Shown here one piece after another: positions 27,627-37,617 of a stretch of DNA of 64,000 nucleotides. Position numbers and translations under genes: made by a program. Each line of letters opens with the position of its first letter. Within the stretch, counting starts at the first letter, position 1. The stretch is from Deltaproteobacteria bacterium Ga0077550. Its GTDB lineage: Bacteria > Myxococcota_A > Polyangia > Nannocystales > Nannocystaceae. The notes beneath the pieces are model-generated. The model was not told the origin of the DNA. It saw only the letters and a program-made list of their open reading frames with translations, and searched no databases. Location: NCBI GenBank assembly GCA_001464385.1, contig LNFB01000383.1, positions 1-64,000 of the forward strand, written 5' to 3'.

Positions 27627-28763
27627 TCAATAGCGGACGATGAGTCCCGAGCCGTGGAAGAGCCACTGCGCGCGCGTGCTGGCGCGCGATGTGCCGGAGT
27701 TGCGCGGCCGCGTGAACGCGACGGCGCCGACGACGAGGGTGAGCATCGCGAGGCCGGCGGAGACACCGATCATCACGTTGGTCGCCTTCTGCATCTCTTC
27801 GAACCGCGCCTCTTCGTCGTGCGGGTAGAGGTCGACCTCGGGCTCACCAGGGCGCGGGTCGGGCGGCGGGTTCTCCTTGAAGTTCTCCACCTCGCGCCGG
27901 TAGTCCTTGCCCGCCGCGAGCGTCAGCCCGCCGAGCACGCCCACCGCCACGAGCGAGGCCGAGGTCGTCGCGACGCCGGTCCAGAACGCCGGGCGCAACC
28001 ACTTGCCGCGGGCCCGCGGCGTCCCGCTCGGCGGCGGCTCGCGATCGCGGGGCACGGTCGGCGCGTCGAAGCGCTCGACGACGATCGTCTGCGTCTCGCC
28101 GGCGCGCACCTCGATCACCCGCTGGCGGCGCTGACCCGGGACCGCTCCCTCGAGCTCGACGTCCACGCGGCCCGGCGCGACGAGCACGGGGAAGTCGTCG
28201 CGCGGCGTCACGCGCCCGTTGATCCGGACCTCGCGCAGCTGCACGCCCACGACGACCTCGAGCCGGAGCTCGACCACCCGCGGCATCACCCGATCGAGCA
28301 ACGCGACGAGCTCGTCGCGATGGGACCCGCACAGCGCCTTGTCGACGTCGTCGACCGCGCAGGCCGGCAGCCCGAGGTAGCGGCGCGCGGCGATCGCCGC
28401 CGCGACGTCGTCCCCGGCACGCTCGTGGCTGAGCGCCACGTTCTTCAGCGCGGCCTCGGCGGGGAACGCCGCGAACGCCTGCTCGAACTCGATGGCCGCG
28501 AGCGCATAGGCGCCGCGGAAGTAGTGCACCCGCCCCTGCTGGAAGTGCTCGGCGAACGCCTTCACCATGCTGTCGTGGATGGTGTCGGTGGCCGACGCCG
28601 CGCCGTCCGGCGCGACCTCCTCGGCGGGCGTCTCCTCGGCCGGCGTCTCCTCGGCCGGCGCGTCGATCGGCTCGGGCTCGGCGCGCGCCTCGACGCGCAG
28701 GGGCGCGGCTGCGCAGGGAATCGCGACGCACGCGGCGGTCAGACAGCGAAGGAGGAACACCAT
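27627..28763 (-). CDS. TPR/PEGA-type membrane protein
   Basis: A 378-residue exported protein. A signal peptide (LRCLTAACVAIPCAAAP) and three repeats of PAEET precede a TPR-like helical region (FQQGRVHYFRGAYALAAIEF, EQAFAAFPAEAALKNVALS). A PEGA-like beta domain follows (VVVGVQLREVRINGRVTP, VLVAPGRVDVELEGAVP), then two membrane helices (TSASLVAVGVLGGLTLAAG and IGVSAGLAMLTLVVGAVAF). It begins 6 bases after the Ser/Thr kinase gene, so it is almost certainly in the same operon and may be its membrane partner or substrate. This TPR-PEGA-TM layout beside a kinase is common in myxobacteria. Confidence 0.7.
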   Translation of the reverse strand: MVFLLRCLTAACVAIPCAAAPLRVEARAEPEPIDAPAEETPAEETPAEEVAPDGAASATDTIHDSMVKAFAEHFQQGRVHYFRGAYALAAIEFEQAFAAFPAEAALKNVALSHERAGDDVAAAIAARRYLGLPACAVDDVDKALCGSHRDELVALLDRVMPRVVELRLEVVVGVQLREVRINGRVTPRDDFPVLVAPGRVDVELEGAVPGQRRQRVIEVRAGETQTIVVERFDAPTVPRDREPPPSGTPRARGKWLRPAFWTGVATTSASLVAVGVLGGLTLAAGKDYRREVENFKENPPPDPRPGEPEVDLYPHDEEARFEEMQKATNVMIGVSAGLAMLTLVVGAVAFTRPRNSGTSRASTRAQWLFHGSGLIVRY

Positions 28764-28769
28764 GGAGGA

Positions 28770-30566
<1,797 letters not shown>

Positions 30567-31057
30567 GGGCGCGAGTGCACGGCGCCGACGATGCGGACGA
30601 ACGAGCCCTCCGATCGTTGACGATACGCGAAACCCCCCGGGGGATCACGGGCTGGACACGTGTCTGGGGCGCGCCCGAGGCGGTTTGCTGCATCGCCGCA
30701 TCAGGGGCGCACGGGCCGTCGGCGGCGGCTTTCGGAGGTATGCCAGCTACGGCCGAATGGCCGCCTGCGCGGCCGGGCAGGGGGAGCAGATCTCGGAGAT
30801 CGCTCTTGCACGCGCTGAATTGTTTGATGGGCCATCTCTGCGCCACGTGGATCGACCATCTTCGGCGTGCCGAGAATTCACCCCCAAACCGCTGCGATTC
30901 TGATCGCTTAGGCAGAGCCATCCACATTATCTTGTGTGTGCGTCCAACGCGCTCCACAACATCTTGTGGAATGACCCTTGCGTGGGTCGATCGGTTGGAT
31001 TACTTCACGGAGGAGATCTCGTCTCGACCCAGCTCGGGTGAAACGGGGGGTTTGGTC
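30567..31057. other. Intergenic region between divergent kinase and RHH genes
   Basis: A gene-free stretch of 491 bases, less GC-rich than its surroundings, especially after 30800. It must hold divergent promoters for the kinase operon and the small RHH-like gene. I see one clear inverted repeat (30953-30970) and no convincing -10/-35 pair. Confidence 0.7.
30953..30970. promoter_or_regulatory. Inverted repeat, possible operator
   Basis: TCCACAA and TTGTGGA are perfect 7-base arms around a CATC spacer, 88 bases upstream of a small gene with ribbon-helix-helix character. Such regulators commonly bind short palindromes in their own promoter. A related imperfect half pattern (CACATTATCTTGTGTG) lies about 30 bases upstream. 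Confidence 0.4.
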
Positions 31058-31285
31058 ATGGCAAAGCGACAAACGCGCCGCAGTATCTCTGTCAAGGGCA
31101 TCACCTACCAGCGGCTCAAGAACTTCTGCGAAGAGCAGAGCTTGAGCGTCAGCGGCTACCTCGAGGACATCATCGCGGCCAAGCTCGACGCCGCGAACGT
31201 CCCGGTGCCCGAGAAGGTCGAGCCGCGGGCGACGCCGAAGACGGGCGAGCCCGAAGAGATCATCTCGCAGCACTTCACCTTCTGA
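31058..31285 (+). CDS. Small ribbon-helix-helix-like DNA-binding protein
   Basis: A 75-residue basic protein. The N-terminal 45 residues (RRSISVKGITYQRLKNFCEE, then LSVSGYLEDIIAAKLD) follow the beta-strand/helix/helix outline of ribbon-helix-helix proteins, which dimerise to insert an antiparallel sheet in the major groove. The C-terminal 30 residues are a Pro/Glu-rich tail ending in QHFTF. No toxin gene follows, so it is more likely a stand-alone regulator than an antitoxin. A purine-rich stretch (AAACGGGGGG) precedes the ATG. A palindrome upstream may be its autoregulatory site. Confidence 0.65.
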   Translation: MAKRQTRRSISVKGITYQRLKNFCEEQSLSVSGYLEDIIAAKLDAANVPVPEKVEPRATPKTGEPEEIISQHFTF

Positions 31286-31476
31286 AGCGCCGCTTTTGCG
31301 CGGGCCGGTCACGCCGGCCCCGCGAGTCGCGTCGAACGCCGCGCGCGGACCGCAGACTCGCCCGAACAACCGAACCATTTGCCGTCCGCGATTCCGCCTG
31401 CGTGCTCGATGGACGCGCAGGCGTCACGCAGGCTCGCCTGGCTTCGCGTTACTCTCCCCGACGAGGGCAGGCGGAG

Positions 31477-33081
31477 ATGCGGAAGAAGGACCTCGAGTCG
31501 TTCCATCGGTTGTTGTCGCGGCGCCGCGCCATGCAAGGCATGGGTGCGGTCATCGCTGGCGCGTCGGGCTGCGGCAACGACGATGCGACCGTGGCGGGCA
31601 CGGACGGCTCGAGCTCCGGCTCGTCGTCGGATGCCTCGACGACGGCAGCGATGACGTCGTCGAACCCGTCGACGAGCTCGACCTCGGCCGACGGCACCGG
31701 CACCACCGAGGTGGATCCGGATTCGTCCGGCAGCGCCGACTCGACCGACGGCTCCACGGGCGAGCCCGTCGAGGAGTGCTCCGGCGACGCGGGGCTCACC
31801 GCGGCCGAGCTGCTCGCAGAGATCGACACGATCGTCGTCGTGGTGATGGAGAACCGATCGTTCGATCACTACTTCGGCTCGGCGACGTTCCTCGAGGACT
31901 GGCAGGTCGACGGCCTCACCGGTGACGAGAGCAACCTCGACCTCGGCGGCAACGCGATCACCGTGTACGCGATGGACAACCTCGAGGTCGCCGACCCGCC
32001 GCACGAGTGGGACCCCGTCCACCTGCAGTGGAACCAGGGGAAGCTCGACGGCTTCGTCATCCAGCACGAGCTGCTGCACCCCGACAGCCACACCGAGGTG
32101 ATGGGCTACTACGTCCGCTCGCAGCTGCCGATCACGTACGCGCTGGCCGAGAGCTACACGCTGTGCGACCGCTGGCACGCGGCGCTGCTGGGCCCGACGT
32201 GGCCCAACCGCTTCTACATCCACTGCGCCAGCGCCGACGGCCAGCAGGACAACTTCCCGGTCGTCGGCCTCGAGACCATCTGGGAGGTGCTCGCGGCCCA
32301 GAACCCGCCGATCAGCGCGCGCAACTACTACAGCGATGTGCCGTGGGTGTGGGGCGCCTTCGCCAACCCGTTCGCCAGCTACACCGACGGCATCGACGAG
32401 TTCTTCGGCGCGGCCGAGGCCGGCACGCTGCCGCAGTTCGTGGTCATCGATCCGAACTTCGGCCTGCTCGGCGGCGGCGAGGGGCAGAACGACGACCACC
32501 CCGACGCCAACGTCACGATGGGTCAGATCCTCCTGGCGTCGGTGCACGAAGCGCTCGCCCAGAGCCCGCAGTGGAGCCGTTGCCTGCTCGTCATCACGTA
32601 CGACGAGCACGGCGGGTTCTACGACCACGTCAACCCGCCCGAGACCGTCGACGTCGAGCCGGCGTTCGCCCGCCTCGGCTTCCGCGTGCCGTCGATCGTG
32701 ATCGGACCCCACGTCCGTCGCGGCTGCATCAACAACACGTTGCTCGAGCACGTGTCGATCATCTCGACGCTGACGGCGCGGCACGGCCTCGCGCCGATGA
32801 ACGACCGGGTGAGCGCGACCGCCGACCTGTCGAGCTGCATCAACCCCAACTACCTCGACGATCCGCAGCCGCCGGCGCAGCTGCCGAAGATCGCCGCGCG
32901 ACTCGGCGACCTGCTCGCGACCCAGGGCCCCAAGAAGGGTCACCCCGAGATGCGCGAGCTCATCGCCAAGGGCGACATCCCGATCCCGGCGCACCGCCGT
33001 CACCCCGGGGCCAGCCGCGACGTCGCCTTGGAACTCATCACCCAGGCCCAGCGGCTCGGGGTCCTGACGCTGGTCGACTGA
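31477..33081 (+). CDS. Phosphoesterase/phospholipase C-like lipoprotein, probable Tat substrate
   Basis: A 534-residue exported phosphoesterase of the acid phosphatase/phospholipase C family (Pfam phosphoesterase, PF04185). The N-terminus has a twin Arg (LLSRRRAMQGMG) before a weak hydrophobic stretch and Cys (AGASGC), suggesting a Tat-exported lipoprotein, then a Ser/Thr/Asp linker of about 80 residues. Family signatures follow: VVVVMENRSFDHYFGS (metal-binding Glu/Asn and Asp), and VITYDEHGGFYDHVNPP with the second metal site. VPSIVIGPHVRRG and a C-terminal NTLLEHVSIISTL are also typical. The likely role is release of phosphate or head groups from phospholipids outside the cytoplasm. dnaX follows 11 bases later. 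Confidence 0.85.
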   Translation: MRKKDLESFHRLLSRRRAMQGMGAVIAGASGCGNDDATVAGTDGSSSGSSSDASTTAAMTSSNPSTSSTSADGTGTTEVDPDSSGSADSTDGSTGEPVEECSGDAGLTAAELLAEIDTIVVVVMENRSFDHYFGSATFLEDWQVDGLTGDESNLDLGGNAITVYAMDNLEVADPPHEWDPVHLQWNQGKLDGFVIQHELLHPDSHTEVMGYYVRSQLPITYALAESYTLCDRWHAALLGPTWPNRFYIHCASADGQQDNFPVVGLETIWEVLAAQNPPISARNYYSDVPWVWGAFANPFASYTDGIDEFFGAAEAGTLPQFVVIDPNFGLLGGGEGQNDDHPDANVTMGQILLASVHEALAQSPQWSRCLLVITYDEHGGFYDHVNPPETVDVEPAFARLGFRVPSIVIGPHVRRGCINNTLLEHVSIISTLTARHGLAPMNDRVSATADLSSCINPNYLDDPQPPAQLPKIAARLGDLLATQGPKKGHPEMRELIAKGDIPIPAHRRHPGASRDVALELITQAQRLGVLTLVD

Positions 33082-33092
33082 GTGAGGCCGCT

Positions 33093-35345
33093 TTGAGCTA
33101 CGTCGTCCTCGCGCGCAAGTACCGGCCGCTCCGCTTCGCCGACATGGTCGGGCAGGAGCACATCGGCCGGACCCTCGGCAACGCCATCACCCAGGATCGT
33201 GTCCACCACGCGTACCTCTTCGCGGGGGCGCGCGGCCTGGGCAAGACCACGACCGCGCGCATCTTCGCCAAGGCGCTGGTGTGCGAGCGCGGGCCGTCAC
33301 CCGAGCCGTGCAACGCGTGCGAGCAGTGCATCTCGGTGACCGAGGGCCGCTCGGTCGATGTCATCGAGATCGACGGCGCGAGCAACAACTCGGTCGAGAA
33401 CATCCGCAGCCTCCGCGAGCAGGTCAACTACCTGCCGCAGACCGCTCGACGAAAGGTCTACATCATCGACGAGGTCCACATGCTGACCACGTCGGCCTTC
33501 AACGCGCTGCTGAAGACGTTGGAGGAGCCGCCGGCCCACGTGAACTTCGTGTTCGCGACGACCGAGCCACACAAGGTGCTGGCGACCATCCTCTCGCGGG
33601 TGTCGCGGCTGGACTTCCGCCGCGTGTCGATCGCGGAGACGGTCGCCCACCTCGAGGACATCCTGCGCCGCGAGGAGCTCGGCGTCGACGCGGCCGGCCT
33701 GCGCATGGTCGCGCGCGCCGCCGGCGGCTCGGTCCGCGACGCGATGACACTGCTGGATCAGGTGCTCGCGTTCGCGGCCGATCCGAAGCACGTCACCGAG
33801 ACCGAGGCCCGCGCCGTGCTCGGCCAGGCCGAGCGCACGGCGGTCAGCGGGCTGGTCGACGCGGTCCTTGCCCGCGATCCGGATCTCGTGCTCGAGCGCT
33901 TCGATGCGCTCGCGGCCGCCGGCCATGATCTCACCGTGCTGTCGCTGCAGATGCTCGAGGATCTCCGCGATCTGACGGTGGCCCGCGCGTGCCGCAACCG
34001 CGAGATGTTCGTCGACGCCACCGCCGACGAGCTCGAGGAGCTCACGCGTCGCGCCGCGGCGGTCGACGTGGCCACGCTGGCGCAGACCTTCGATCGCCTG
34101 TGGCGCGTCATCGATCGGCTGCCGATGGCGCGCTCGCAACGCCTCGTGCTCGAGATGGGACTGCTCGGCCTCGCGCAGCGCGAGCCGCTCGTGCCGCTGG
34201 GCGATCTGATCGAGCGCCTCGGCGCGCTCGGCGAGGGCGGAGCCGGGGGCGGTGGTGGCTCTGGTCGCGCGCCGGCACGGGGCACGGAGCGCGCGGCACC
34301 ACGGCCCGCGGCGCCCGCCCGTCGCGCCGCGCCCGAGGCGGGTGAGGCGGCGAGCTTCGAGCCCACGATGCCGACGTTCGAGCCCACGACGCCGACGTTC
34401 GCGCCCGCGACACCGACGTTCGAGCCCACGACACCGACGTTCGAGCCCACGACGCCGACGTTCGAGCCCACACCGCGGAGCTCCGAGCCCGCGCCGTTCG
34501 AGCCCGCCCTCGCGCCGTTCGAGTCGCACCCGACGCCGACGCCGATCGCCGTCGCACCCGAGCCGCCGCCGCGCGAGCCCGAGCCGCCGCGCGCCTCCGA
34601 GCCGCCGCGCGCGGTGCCGAGCCCCGCGACCGTCGACACTCCGTTCGCGCGCGGGCTGTGGGAGCTCGCGCAGCGCAACGGTGTCATCGGTTCCAACCAC
34701 GGCCGCGATGCAGCGCCTGGCCGCGACGACGACGTGCCGCACGCCGCGACGCTCGACGACACCGCCATGCCGGCGAGCCGACCCGCGACGAACGGGGCGT
34801 CGGCGCCCCGCACCAACGGGCACGCGGCCGCGAGTCCGTCGGCCTCGGGCGCTGCGACGACGACGACGCTCGCCAGTGGCGGCACGCCGATCACACCTCC
34901 GCCGCCCGTCGACGACACGCACGACGACGACGACGTCGCGGACGCCGAGTCGTTCGCGGCGTGGAGCCTCCTGGTCGCGAGCGTGAACGAGCGGGACCAA
35001 CGCTCGGCGCTGCTCAGCGACCTCGGCTTGGTGCAGTACGCCAACGGTGTGCTGCGCGTCGCGGCGACGCGGGGCAGCTTCGCCCACGCGGGGCTGGTGG
35101 CGGGCGACCTACGATCGCTGGTCGAGCAGGTCGCCCGCGAGCTCAACGACGGACCGGTCTCGCTCGAGCTCGTGGACGACGAGCCGCGCCTCCCGGATCG
35201 GCCGAGCCTCGGCCTCGTGCATCGGCGTCGCCGCGCCCGGCTCGAGGCGCGGGTCGCCGCGGAGGCGCGCGAGCACCCGACGATCACCGCGCTGCTGCGG
35301 GATTTCGACGCAAAGATCGCCTCCACGCGACCGATGCGCGAGTGA
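33093..35345 (+). CDS. dnaX: DNA polymerase III subunit gamma/tau
   Basis: A 750-residue clamp-loader ATPase. The core (residues 1-370) begins SYVVLARKYRPLRFADMVGQ, with Walker A GARGLGKT (45-52), a four-Cys zinc module (Cys 64, 73, 76, 79), Walker B YIIDEVHML and sensor LSRVSRLDF. A long disordered Pro/Ala/Thr/Glu linker with 7-residue repeats follows, and a C-terminal domain (about residues 620-730) that in tau proteins contacts the polymerase. The start is TTG at 33093, the only start that opens directly into the conserved N-terminus. The order dnaX-ybaB-recR is the widespread recombination/replication cluster. Confidence 0.95.
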   Translation: MSYVVLARKYRPLRFADMVGQEHIGRTLGNAITQDRVHHAYLFAGARGLGKTTTARIFAKALVCERGPSPEPCNACEQCISVTEGRSVDVIEIDGASNNSVENIRSLREQVNYLPQTARRKVYIIDEVHMLTTSAFNALLKTLEEPPAHVNFVFATTEPHKVLATILSRVSRLDFRRVSIAETVAHLEDILRREELGVDAAGLRMVARAAGGSVRDAMTLLDQVLAFAADPKHVTETEARAVLGQAERTAVSGLVDAVLARDPDLVLERFDALAAAGHDLTVLSLQMLEDLRDLTVARACRNREMFVDATADELEELTRRAAAVDVATLAQTFDRLWRVIDRLPMARSQRLVLEMGLLGLAQREPLVPLGDLIERLGALGEGGAGGGGGSGRAPARGTERAAPRPAAPARRAAPEAGEAASFEPTMPTFEPTTPTFAPATPTFEPTTPTFEPTTPTFEPTPRSSEPAPFEPALAPFESHPTPTPIAVAPEPPPREPEPPRASEPPRAVPSPATVDTPFARGLWELAQRNGVIGSNHGRDAAPGRDDDVPHAATLDDTAMPASRPATNGASAPRTNGHAAASPSASGAATTTTLASGGTPITPPPPVDDTHDDDDVADAESFAAWSLLVASVNERDQRSALLSDLGLVQYANGVLRVAATRGSFAHAGLVAGDLRSLVEQVARELNDGPVSLELVDDEPRLPDRPSLGLVHRRRRARLEARVAAEAREHPTITALLRDFDAKIASTRPMRE
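34356..34472 (+). repeat. 21-bp tandem repeats in dnaX linker
   Basis: Five full copies and one partial copy of a 21-base unit encode FEP/APTxPT heptads (FEPTMPT, FEPTTPT, FAPATPT, FEPTTPT, FEPTTPT, FEPT). The units are nearly identical in DNA, suggesting recent slippage expansion in the flexible linker between the ATPase core and the tau tail. Confidence 0.9.
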
Positions 35346-35368
35346 GCCGGCCGGCCGGGTGACTTAAT

Positions 35369-35391
35369 CCGGAGCGCGCCCTAAGCTCCGG
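35369..35391. promoter_or_regulatory. Inverted repeat before ybaB
   Basis: CCGGAGC (35369-35375) and GCTCCGG (35385-35391) are perfect 7-base arms with a 9-base loop. They lie between dnaX and ybaB, ending 4 bases before the ybaB ATG. In RNA this hairpin could act as a weak terminator after dnaX or occlude the ybaB ribosome-binding site. Confidence 0.4.
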
Positions 35392-35395
35392 CGTC

Positions 35396-35722
35396 ATGCC
35401 CGAACTCGATCTCGGCGAGCTCATGCGCCAGGCCCAGCAGATGCAGGAGACGATGGCGCACCTGCAGCGCTCCCTCGAAACGGTCGTCGTCGAGGGCTCC
35501 TCGGGCGCCGGCATGGTGAAGGCCAAGGCCACCGGTGGCCAACGGATCGTCTCGATCGAGATCGATCCGACCGCGCTCTCCGAGGACCGCGACATGGTCC
35601 AGGATCTGATCGTCGCCGCGGTCAACAACGCCCTCGATCGCGCGCGCGAGCTCGCCCAGGAGCGCATGTCGTCCATGATCCCCCCTGGCATGCTCCCACC
35701 GGGGACGATTCCGGGCCTGTGA
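35396..35722 (+). CDS. ybaB: YbaB/EbfC nucleoid-associated protein
   Basis: A 108-residue protein of the YbaB/EbfC family, small dimeric nucleoid-associated DNA-binding proteins. It has the family pattern LGELMRQAQQMQETMAHLQR, then VEGSSGAGMVKAKATGGQRI and SIEIDPTALSEDRDMVQDLI with VAAVNNALDRARELA. It sits between dnaX and recR, its conserved place. Its stop overlaps the recR GTG start, indicating translational coupling. Confidence 0.92.
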   Translation: MPELDLGELMRQAQQMQETMAHLQRSLETVVVEGSSGAGMVKAKATGGQRIVSIEIDPTALSEDRDMVQDLIVAAVNNALDRARELAQERMSSMIPPGMLPPGTIPGL

Positions 35723-36348
35723 GTGCCGCGACGGCCGACCCGCTGCAGCGGCTCGCCGCGCTGCTCTCGCGTCTGCCCGGCATCGGCGAGAAGTCGGCGA
35801 TGCGGCTCGCGCTCGCGCTGGTCCGCGCCGACCCGGAGTACATCCGCACACTGGCAGACGCGGTGGGCTCGGTGCACGAGACCCTGAAGCTGTGCCGGAC
35901 CTGCTGCGATCTCACCCCCTCCGAGATCTGCGCGCGCTGCAGCGACGCACGCCGCGATCGCACCACGATCTGCGTCGTGGCCCAGCCCCAGGATCGCATG
36001 GCCATCGATCGGGCCGGGATCTACCGCGGCCTCTACCACGTGCTGCACGGGGTGCTCGATCCGCTCGCCGGCGTGGGCCCGGCGGATCTGCACGTGGACG
36101 CGCTGCTGCGCCGGCTCGGGGCCAACGACGAGGACGCGGCGACCGGCCACGCGACCGTCCAGGAGATCATCGTCGCGACCAGCCCCAACGTCGAGGGGGA
36201 CGCGACGGCGCTGTACCTGTCGCGGTTGATCGCACCGCTGGGCGTCCGCGTCTCGCGGATTGCCTCGGGCGTCGCCGTGGGCGGCGAACTCGAGTACGCC
36301 GACGTCACCACGCTGCATCGCGCGCTGCAGGAGCGTCGCGTCCTGTGA
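35719..36348 (+). CDS. recR: Recombination mediator protein RecR
   Basis: A 209-residue RecR. The N-terminal helix-hairpin-helix (LLSRLPGIGEKSAMRLALAL) is followed by the four-Cys zinc finger (CRTCCDLTPSEICARC) and a Toprim domain (ICVVAQPQDRMAIDRAGIYR, LHGVLDPLAGVGP). The Walker B-like C-terminus ends in ELEYADVTTLHRALQERR. With RecF and RecO it loads RecA on gapped DNA. The GTG start at 35719 overlaps the ybaB stop by 4 bases. The length is standard. Confidence 0.95.
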   Translation: MSAATADPLQRLAALLSRLPGIGEKSAMRLALALVRADPEYIRTLADAVGSVHETLKLCRTCCDLTPSEICARCSDARRDRTTICVVAQPQDRMAIDRAGIYRGLYHVLHGVLDPLAGVGPADLHVDALLRRLGANDEDAATGHATVQEIIVATSPNVEGDATALYLSRLIAPLGVRVSRIASGVAVGGELEYADVTTLHRALQERRVL

Positions 36349-36505
36349 CGCGCGCTCGGACCGACGCCGCCCCCCCACACGCACGCCGGTCTTCGGCCCC
36401 AATTCGCGCAGGAAACCCCCGGGAGAGCCGGTGGACTTGCCCAGACGAGTTTGCTAGGTTCGCCGGGCTCCCGGAGCCTTCAACCCCCGAGGAGACCGCT
36501 TCGCA

Positions 36506-36985
36506 ATGCTCACGCCCCAACTCGTGATGTACGAGGACGAGGTTCGGCGGATCCAGTCCGTCGCCGATCGTCTGCAGCAAGACTCACGCTCGCGGGCGAT
36601 CCTCGTCGTGGACAAGAACGGCCAGCTGATCGCCGCCTCCGGCTCCGCGGCCGAGCTCGACACGACCTCGCTCAGCTCGCTGGTCGCCGGCAACGTCGCG
36701 GCCACGGGCGGCATCGCGAAGCTGATCGAAGAGGATGAGTTCACGGCGCAGTTCCACGAGGGCAAGGACGCCAGCGTGCACATGAGCCTCATCGGCCGAC
36801 GCATGATCCTCCTCGCGCTGTTCGACAAGAACACCACACTGGGGCTGGTGAAGTTGCGCGTGAAGAAGGCGAGCGTCGAGCTCGAGGCCATCCTCGAGGA
36901 CGTCGCGAAGAAGGCTCAGTCGCCGCAGCAGAGCGTCTTCGCCGAGATCACCGACGCCGACATCGACAACCTCTTCAACGACTGA
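36506..36985 (+). CDS. mglB: MglB, Roadblock/LC7 GTPase-activating protein
   Basis: A 159-residue Roadblock/LC7 protein starting [20 protein letters not shown]. In Myxococcus, MglB is the GAP for the small GTPase MglA and sets front-rear polarity during gliding; it has the same length there. Visible family elements are [34 protein letters not shown] and [17 protein letters not shown]. The C-terminal helix with [14 protein letters not shown] is also retained. A GAGGAG ribosome-binding site lies upstream, preceded by a GGCTCC/GGAGCC palindrome. It is followed by mglA after 29 bases. Confidence 0.92.
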   Translation: MLTPQLVMYEDEVRRIQSVADRLQQDSRSRAILVVDKNGQLIAASGSAAELDTTSLSSLVAGNVAATGGIAKLIEEDEFTAQFHEGKDASVHMSLIGRRMILLALFDKNTTLGLVKLRVKKASVELEAILEDVAKKAQSPQQSVFAEITDADIDNLFND

Positions 36986-37014
36986 AGGTCGTTCCCGCTC
37001 CCGACACGGCGCCA

Positions 37015-37602
37015 ATGTCCTTCATCAACTACAGCTCGCGCGAGATCAACTGCAAGCTCGTCTATTACGGTCCTGGTCTCTGCGGCAAGACCACCAACCT
37101 GCAGTACATCTACAACAAGACCAAGCCCGACGCGAAGGGCAAGATGATCTCGCTCGCGACGGAGACCGAGCGCACGCTGTTCTTCGACTTCCTGCCGCTG
37201 TCGCTGGGTGAGATCCGAGGGTTCCGCACCCGCTTCCATCTCTACACCGTGCCCGGCCAGGTGTTCTACGACGCGAGCCGCAAGCTCATCCTCAAGGGTG
37301 TCGATGGCGTGTGCTTCGTGGCGGACTCGCAGATGGAGCGCATGGAGGCCAACATCGAGAGCCTCGAGAACCTGCGCGACAACCTGACCGAGCAGGGCTA
37401 CGACCTCGACAAGCTGCCGTACGTGGTCCAGTACAACAAGCGCGACCTGCCGTCGGTCGTGCCGCTCGAGGAGCTCGCCGAGGTGTTGAACCCGACGAAG
37501 GTGCCCGAGTTCGAGGCGGTCGCGACGACCGGCATCGGCGTGTTCGATACGCTGAAGGCGCTGGCGAAGCAGGTGCTGACCGAGCTGCGCAAGGGCGGCT
37601 GA
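37015..37602 (+). CDS. mglA: MglA, polarity-determining small GTPase
   Basis: A 195-residue Ras-like GTPase starting [21 protein letters not shown]-loop GPGLCGKT spans residues 19-26. The switch region [20 protein letters not shown] has TVPGQ instead of the Ras-type DTAGQ, a hallmark of MglA. NKRD provides base specificity. Length and sequence outline match Myxococcus MglA, which with MglB governs gliding motility, pilus polarity and reversals. The adjacent mglB and this gene form an operon. Confidence 0.95.
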   Translation: MSFINYSSREINCKLVYYGPGLCGKTTNLQYIYNKTKPDAKGKMISLATETERTLFFDFLPLSLGEIRGFRTRFHLYTVPGQVFYDASRKLILKGVDGVCFVADSQMERMEANIESLENLRDNLTEQGYDLDKLPYVVQYNKRDLPSVVPLEELAEVLNPTKVPEFEAVATTGIGVFDTLKALAKQVLTELRKGG

Positions 37603-37617
37603 GGGGCCGCCCCGCGA

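Noticed and set aside
36349-36505. Promoter before mglB
   Set aside because: TTGCCC and TAGGTT are visible but only 12 bases apart, too close for a sigma-70 promoter.
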